Below are positions 42,812-46,224 of a stretch of DNA of 46,224 nucleotides, piece after piece. Origin of the DNA: an uncultured Dorea sp. (GTDB lineage: Bacteria > Bacillota > Clostridia > Lachnospirales > Lachnospiraceae). The notes beneath the pieces were generated by a model. That model was not told the origin of the DNA, ran no database searches, and saw only the letters and a program-made list of their open reading frames with translations. The stretch's first letter is position 1, and the number at the start of each line of letters is the position of its first letter. The stretch is taken from assembly GCA_947388185.1 (NCBI GenBank), contig CANDQP010000009.1, positions 1 to 46,224 of the forward strand, in the 5' to 3' direction. Position numbers and translations under genes: made by a program.

Positions 42812-45800
42812 ATGGCAGAATTTACATATCAGACGAGAAGAAAGATAACAGAAGACTGGGTAAATGAGACTGCAAAGAGGGGGCAGCATCTCTCCAAAAA
42901 GGAAAAGGAACTGCTGCCGGACGTATATGGTTATACGATTCCGCAGAATGTCTGCAATGAGATGCGAAAGCTTCTTGCAGGAAATAACGCCGGTACATTA
43001 AGCGAATTGTACCAAAACAGATTCAGCGGCCTGGTGGAGGTCTGCGTGCCTGCAGAATACCGGGAAGAATTCTATTATGCGCTGGATCAGATGAACCAGT
43101 ACCAGATGACGGCCGGGTGGTACAGAAGAAGCCTGCGCTCGGGCAGCTATGCAGCATTTGCGGAACAGAGTGTGAGAGTGCTCAGGGGATATTCAAGGCT
43201 TGGATTTTACGGGGTAAGTCTTGCAAAGCTCCTGACGGGGGAAGTGCCGCCCAGGCTATACGATCATGCACGGAATGAACATTTCTCCTATGCAGAGATA
43301 CTGGCGGCACAGATCGACCGGGGGAATAGAGAGGCAGTGCAGGCGGTTAAGGATATTCTCTTTGGAGAGGGGAATACAGCCATGTTAAGCCATGAGCTGA
43401 TACGGGGGATCGTGATGTGCAGGGACAGGGAATTATATGATGCCCTTGGACGATTCCTCCTGGCGGCAAGGCTTCAGGAGGGGGCAAGACAGGCGGTCTG
43501 TGAGACGATGGATGCCGGACGGCCGGAAGCATTTCTGCATCTGTTTACAGTGATCGAGGATAATGACCTGATCCGTTATTCCTCTGTGAAACGTGCGGTG
43601 TCTGTCTGGATCGGGATTTTTAACGAGAAGAGCGTGGATCGGATCACGGATAAGCTGCTGCGGCTGATGGGGCGGTGCTTAAGGGAGCCGGATTTCTGCA
43701 GCGGGCAGCTTGCGTCGGAGGATTCTGTCGCCATCAGTTGTGCGCTCTGGGCGAAGGGCTTCTATGACGCGGACGAAGCGGTAGACGCCGTCCGGCATCT
43801 GATCGCACATGGTTCCAAGCATCAGAAGATGACGGCTTCGTATTTCAATCAGTCTGTTCAGGATGAAAGATTGCGGATGCAGGCGGCTAAGGAGGTCATC
43901 CTGAACGGTTCTGATGATCTGGAGCTTGTGGCATGCTTCCTGCCGGGATTCATGGAATCGACGAACACTCACTTCTACCGGCTTGTCAAGGATGAGAGCA
44001 GCAATTCTTACTCCTTCCGGGGTGATCATATAGTAGAGCCAAGGAAAATGCCGCTGGAAGAGATGTTTGCCGACAGGGAAGAAGCCGGAAGATGTTACCG
44101 GATCCTGAAGGAGATACTGGGCAGGGTTCCCAAGAAAGGCCTTACGCTTTCCCCCTGTATCTTCCCATGGCACCAGGTGACTATGAACCAGTCCGATCTT
44201 GCCGTAAGACTCTGCCTGATCGCATGGATGCTGCAGGATGAGGATATCCTTGATGAGGCGGCCGGATTCATCCCGCTGATCGGCCAGGGTGCCGGATATT
44301 CCTACTATGGGGCTTCGAGGGCTGCCGCCGCCAGACTGCTCCTGTACCGTCCTGAGACAGCCGTACGGAAAAGGATCTTGTTCGAGCTTCTGCATAACCC
44401 GGAGGAATATACGAACCGAGAAGCACATCTTCTGGCAGAAGATATGGAGCTTACCGAGGAGGACTACATACAGATTGAGAAGAATCTGAGATATAAAAAG
44501 GGCCGTAAGGGAACACTGGCGCTTCTGCGCAGACAGGAGAAGCAGCGCCTTGCATCTTCCATCTCAAGGCTTCTCTGTGAGAAATCCGAGGAATGCCGTA
44601 TGGGCGCATTGGATCTTGCAATGGAATTGAAGAAAGAAGATGCAAAGTGTTTCGAGGAAATCATTCCGCATCTTCGGGCACTGCCGGAGCCGACAGGGAA
44701 AGAGCAGGTACTTCTAAAGGAGCTGCTGGGAGAGGACAGCGCCGCGCAGGATATCTTAAATACGCCGGGATACGGCCTGTATGATGTGAAAAAGGAATGG
44801 ACCCTGCCGCCTGTGGAGGTGGATGATAAGAAATCCTCAAGTCTCTTCACATACGGGGAGGAGGCATGTATCCGTGTGTGTCGCTGCCTGGATGAGCTGA
44901 TCGGGGAGAATGCGGGCAGGTCTTATAAGACCGCCTGGGATCAGGAGGAACTGCTTGGCAATGACTTGAAAACCAGCCGGTATATCAATGGGGATCCGGA
45001 TGCCGAACCTCTGGACGCATATCCTTTTCCAGAGCTCTGGAAGGAATTCTACGAGACAGAGATCAAGACACCCGGACTTCTTCTGGAGGTAGAGCTCTAC
45101 AGGCAGTGCTGCCAGCAGAGAACATTTTACGAACAGAATAAGAAGCTGTACAAACAAGTCTTTGGAAGCGGGCTTTTGAAGAAACTACCCTTCCAGAATC
45201 TTCTGCCTGCGATCACTTACAGCAGACAGGTGCATACGGTGATATCTGCTTTATTTGAGCAGTATGTTCCGGACTCGTGTAAGGCGGATTTTGCCTTACA
45301 CGGAATGGCAAGATTCCTGTCGGTACTGGATACCACTAACGATATCTTCTCAGTGAGTGAGAAGCGCTGGAACGGAGAAATGGTAACTTACACGAAACGT
45401 GCAGCAGAACTGCCGGTCTTCGGCGATATGATCCGATGGCTGTCCGGTGTAAATGAAAAGGACTGGGGGAGTGCATTCACCCTAAGGTTCCGCCTCGGAC
45501 AGCATTATCTGGGGCAGGAGGACAGGGAACAGTCCAGGCAGTATTCCTATCAGACTGCCAGCCGCTGTTATCTGGGCCTTGCCGACTATGTGGACTGTCA
45601 TGTACGGGGAGCCTGGGATAAGGATCTGTTCTATAAGGCGGTGTTTACATTCCTGAATCTGGGAAGCCTGTTAGAGCCTGTCAGTACCGTTGAGCAGAAA
45701 GGCATGGTCTCATCAAGAAGGGCCAGAGTTTACAGCCTGAATTCTTTCTTCGGTTACAATGTGATCCGGCCTGCAGACGGGAAATACCGATTTGATACCA

Positions 45801-46224
45801 TCGGGAATGAGATGCCCAAGATGACACTGGCCCATGAGCTTTACGGAGAACTGATTCCGATCGTCTTAAACGTCGAATTAAAGCGCGGGGAGCAGCCGAC
45901 TCCATTTTCCGAATATATACATCAGATCAAGGTGATCTACGGTATCGGCTATATGATCCAGATCCTAACGGCGCTGGGGAAGGACCCGCTGCAGCGCGGT
46001 TACAGCTATTACTCGTCCAACAGTGAACGTAGGGCGGTGCTGAGTCATTTGCTGAAAATATGTATGCCGGGACCGGGAGAGACAGCGGCAGATCTGAAGG
46101 CTTCTTTGAAGGGAACGGACATTACGAAGAAGCGGCTGGTGGAGCTTGCCATGTATGCGCAGCAGTGGATCCCGATGATCGAGGAGTATCTTAAGATTCC
46201 TGGATTCGCGAGCACCTGTTATTA
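42812..46224 (+). CDS. Giant DUF4132/DUF5724-like protein, N-terminal 1137 residues (3' end outside window)
   Basis: The frame is open from the ATG at 42812 (after AAAGGAA) to the last base of the window without a stop; 1137 codons are visible. The start MAEFTYQTRRKITEDWVNE is followed by a long helical protein with HEAT/ARM-like spacing (residues about 150-600) and no membrane segment. I assign it to the DUF5724/DUF4132 group (MolR/YehI-related) from overall pattern and length. The DUF4132 domain proper is at the C-terminus in relatives and may lie past the window. No catalytic motif was seen. Its upstream partner is 13 nt away. Relatives sit near MoxR-type AAA, vWA and SWIM genes in some bacteria, so the missing flank matters. 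Confidence 0.75.
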   Translation, partial: MAEFTYQTRRKITEDWVNETAKRGQHLSKKEKELLPDVYGYTIPQNVCNEMRKLLAGNNAGTLSELYQNRFSGLVEVCVPAEYREEFYYALDQMNQYQMTAGWYRRSLRSGSYAAFAEQSVRVLRGYSRLGFYGVSLAKLLTGEVPPRLYDHARNEHFSYAEILAAQIDRGNREAVQAVKDILFGEGNTAMLSHELIRGIVMCRDRELYDALGRFLLAARLQEGARQAVCETMDAGRPEAFLHLFTVIEDNDLIRYSSVKRAVSVWIGIFNEKSVDRITDKLLRLMGRCLREPDFCSGQLASEDSVAISCALWAKGFYDADEAVDAVRHLIAHGSKHQKMTASYFNQSVQDERLRMQAAKEVILNGSDDLELVACFLPGFMESTNTHFYRLVKDESSNSYSFRGDHIVEPRKMPLEEMFADREEAGRCYRILKEILGRVPKKGLTLSPCIFPWHQVTMNQSDLAVRLCLIAWMLQDEDILDEAAGFIPLIGQGAGYSYYGASRAAAARLLLYRPETAVRKRILFELLHNPEEYTNREAHLLAEDMELTEEDYIQIEKNLRYKKGRKGTLALLRRQEKQRLASSISRLLCEKSEECRMGALDLAMELKKEDAKCFEEIIPHLRALPEPTGKEQVLLKELLGEDSAAQDILNTPGYGLYDVKKEWTLPPVEVDDKKSSSLFTYGEEACIRVCRCLDELIGENAGRSYKTAWDQEELLGNDLKTSRYINGDPDAEPLDAYPFPELWKEFYETEIKTPGLLLEVELYRQCCQQRTFYEQNKKLYKQVFGSGLLKKLPFQNLLPAITYSRQVHTVISALFEQYVPDSCKADFALHGMARFLSVLDTTNDIFSVSEKRWNGEMVTYTKRAAELPVFGDMIRWLSGVNEKDWGSAFTLRFRLGQHYLGQEDREQSRQYSYQTASRCYLGLADYVDCHVRGAWDKDLFYKAVFTFLNLGSLLEPVSTVEQKGMVSSRRARVYSLNSFFGYNVIRPADGKYRFDTIGNEMPKMTLAHELYGELIPIVLNVELKRGEQPTPFSEYIHQIKVIYGIGYMIQILTALGKDPLQRGYSYYSSNSERRAVLSHLLKICMPGPGETAADLKASLKGTDITKKRLVELAMYAQQWIPMIEEYLKIPGFASTCY

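Overview
The window is a chromosomal segment of a Gram-positive, endospore-forming anaerobe of the Clostridia, most probably Lachnospiraceae. The basis is the glycolytic order gap-pgk-tpiA-...-gpmI, the spore-related genes yqfC, yqfD and spoVB-like, BceAB-type transport with a BceS-like kinase, a KTGD-type wall-anchored protein, two AAA/DUF1703 proteins, strong AGGAGG ribosome sites, and the absence of outer-membrane genes. The genus cannot be resolved from the sequence alone. Nearly every gene is on the + strand; only one acetyltransferase is on the - strand.

Layout. 1-7780: glycolysis (3' end of gap, pgk, tpiA, then gpmI), with a small acidic protein that looks frameshifted, a J-domain/SEC-C protein, a QueG-like iron-sulfur protein and an esterase between tpiA and gpmI. 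7897-15672: a BceRS two-component system, a BceAB-like ABC transporter, then bioY, hemC and a cobA-hemD fusion, packed tightly enough to be largely one transcript. 15856-20738: a hemerythrin/CheX-like/receiver fusion and a second FtsX-type ABC exporter. 20823-28409: acetyltransferase, two paralogous AAA-ATPase/PD-(D/E)XK proteins, a HAD phosphatase, ilvN and ilvC, and DUF1648 and DUF3788 proteins. 28583-31850: a secreted, wall-anchored 5'-nucleotidase under a Fur/PerR-like site, a gene remnant and three small genes including a YjfB-like one. 31903-37197: a sporulation and RNA-maturation block (yqfC, yqfD, phoH-like, ybeY, spoVB-like, BofC-like). 37383-46224: DUF896, a 5-formyl-THF cyclo-ligase fused to DUF4250, a decayed mobile-element gene, miaB, a Nudix hydrolase, a methyltransferase whose end is encoded by a palindromic repeat, a small membrane protein, and a two-gene unit ending in a giant DUF4132/DUF5724-like protein cut by the window edge.

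The least expected structure is between pgk and tpiA: two directly abutting 46-nt units, each folding into a hairpin with the same internal core (U-U mismatch, tandem G-A pairs, U-rich loop) but with unrelated, individually self-complementary outer arms. Complementarity kept while the arm sequences differ points to a structured RNA. Other points of interest are the hemerythrin-CheX-REC fusion, the 5-FCL/DUF4250 fusion with an internal start, the Fur-like box over the nucleotidase promoter, the palindrome at the predicted ilvN transcription start, and the DUF4132 unit at the right edge. No tRNA, rRNA, CRISPR array, prophage or insertion sequence was seen.
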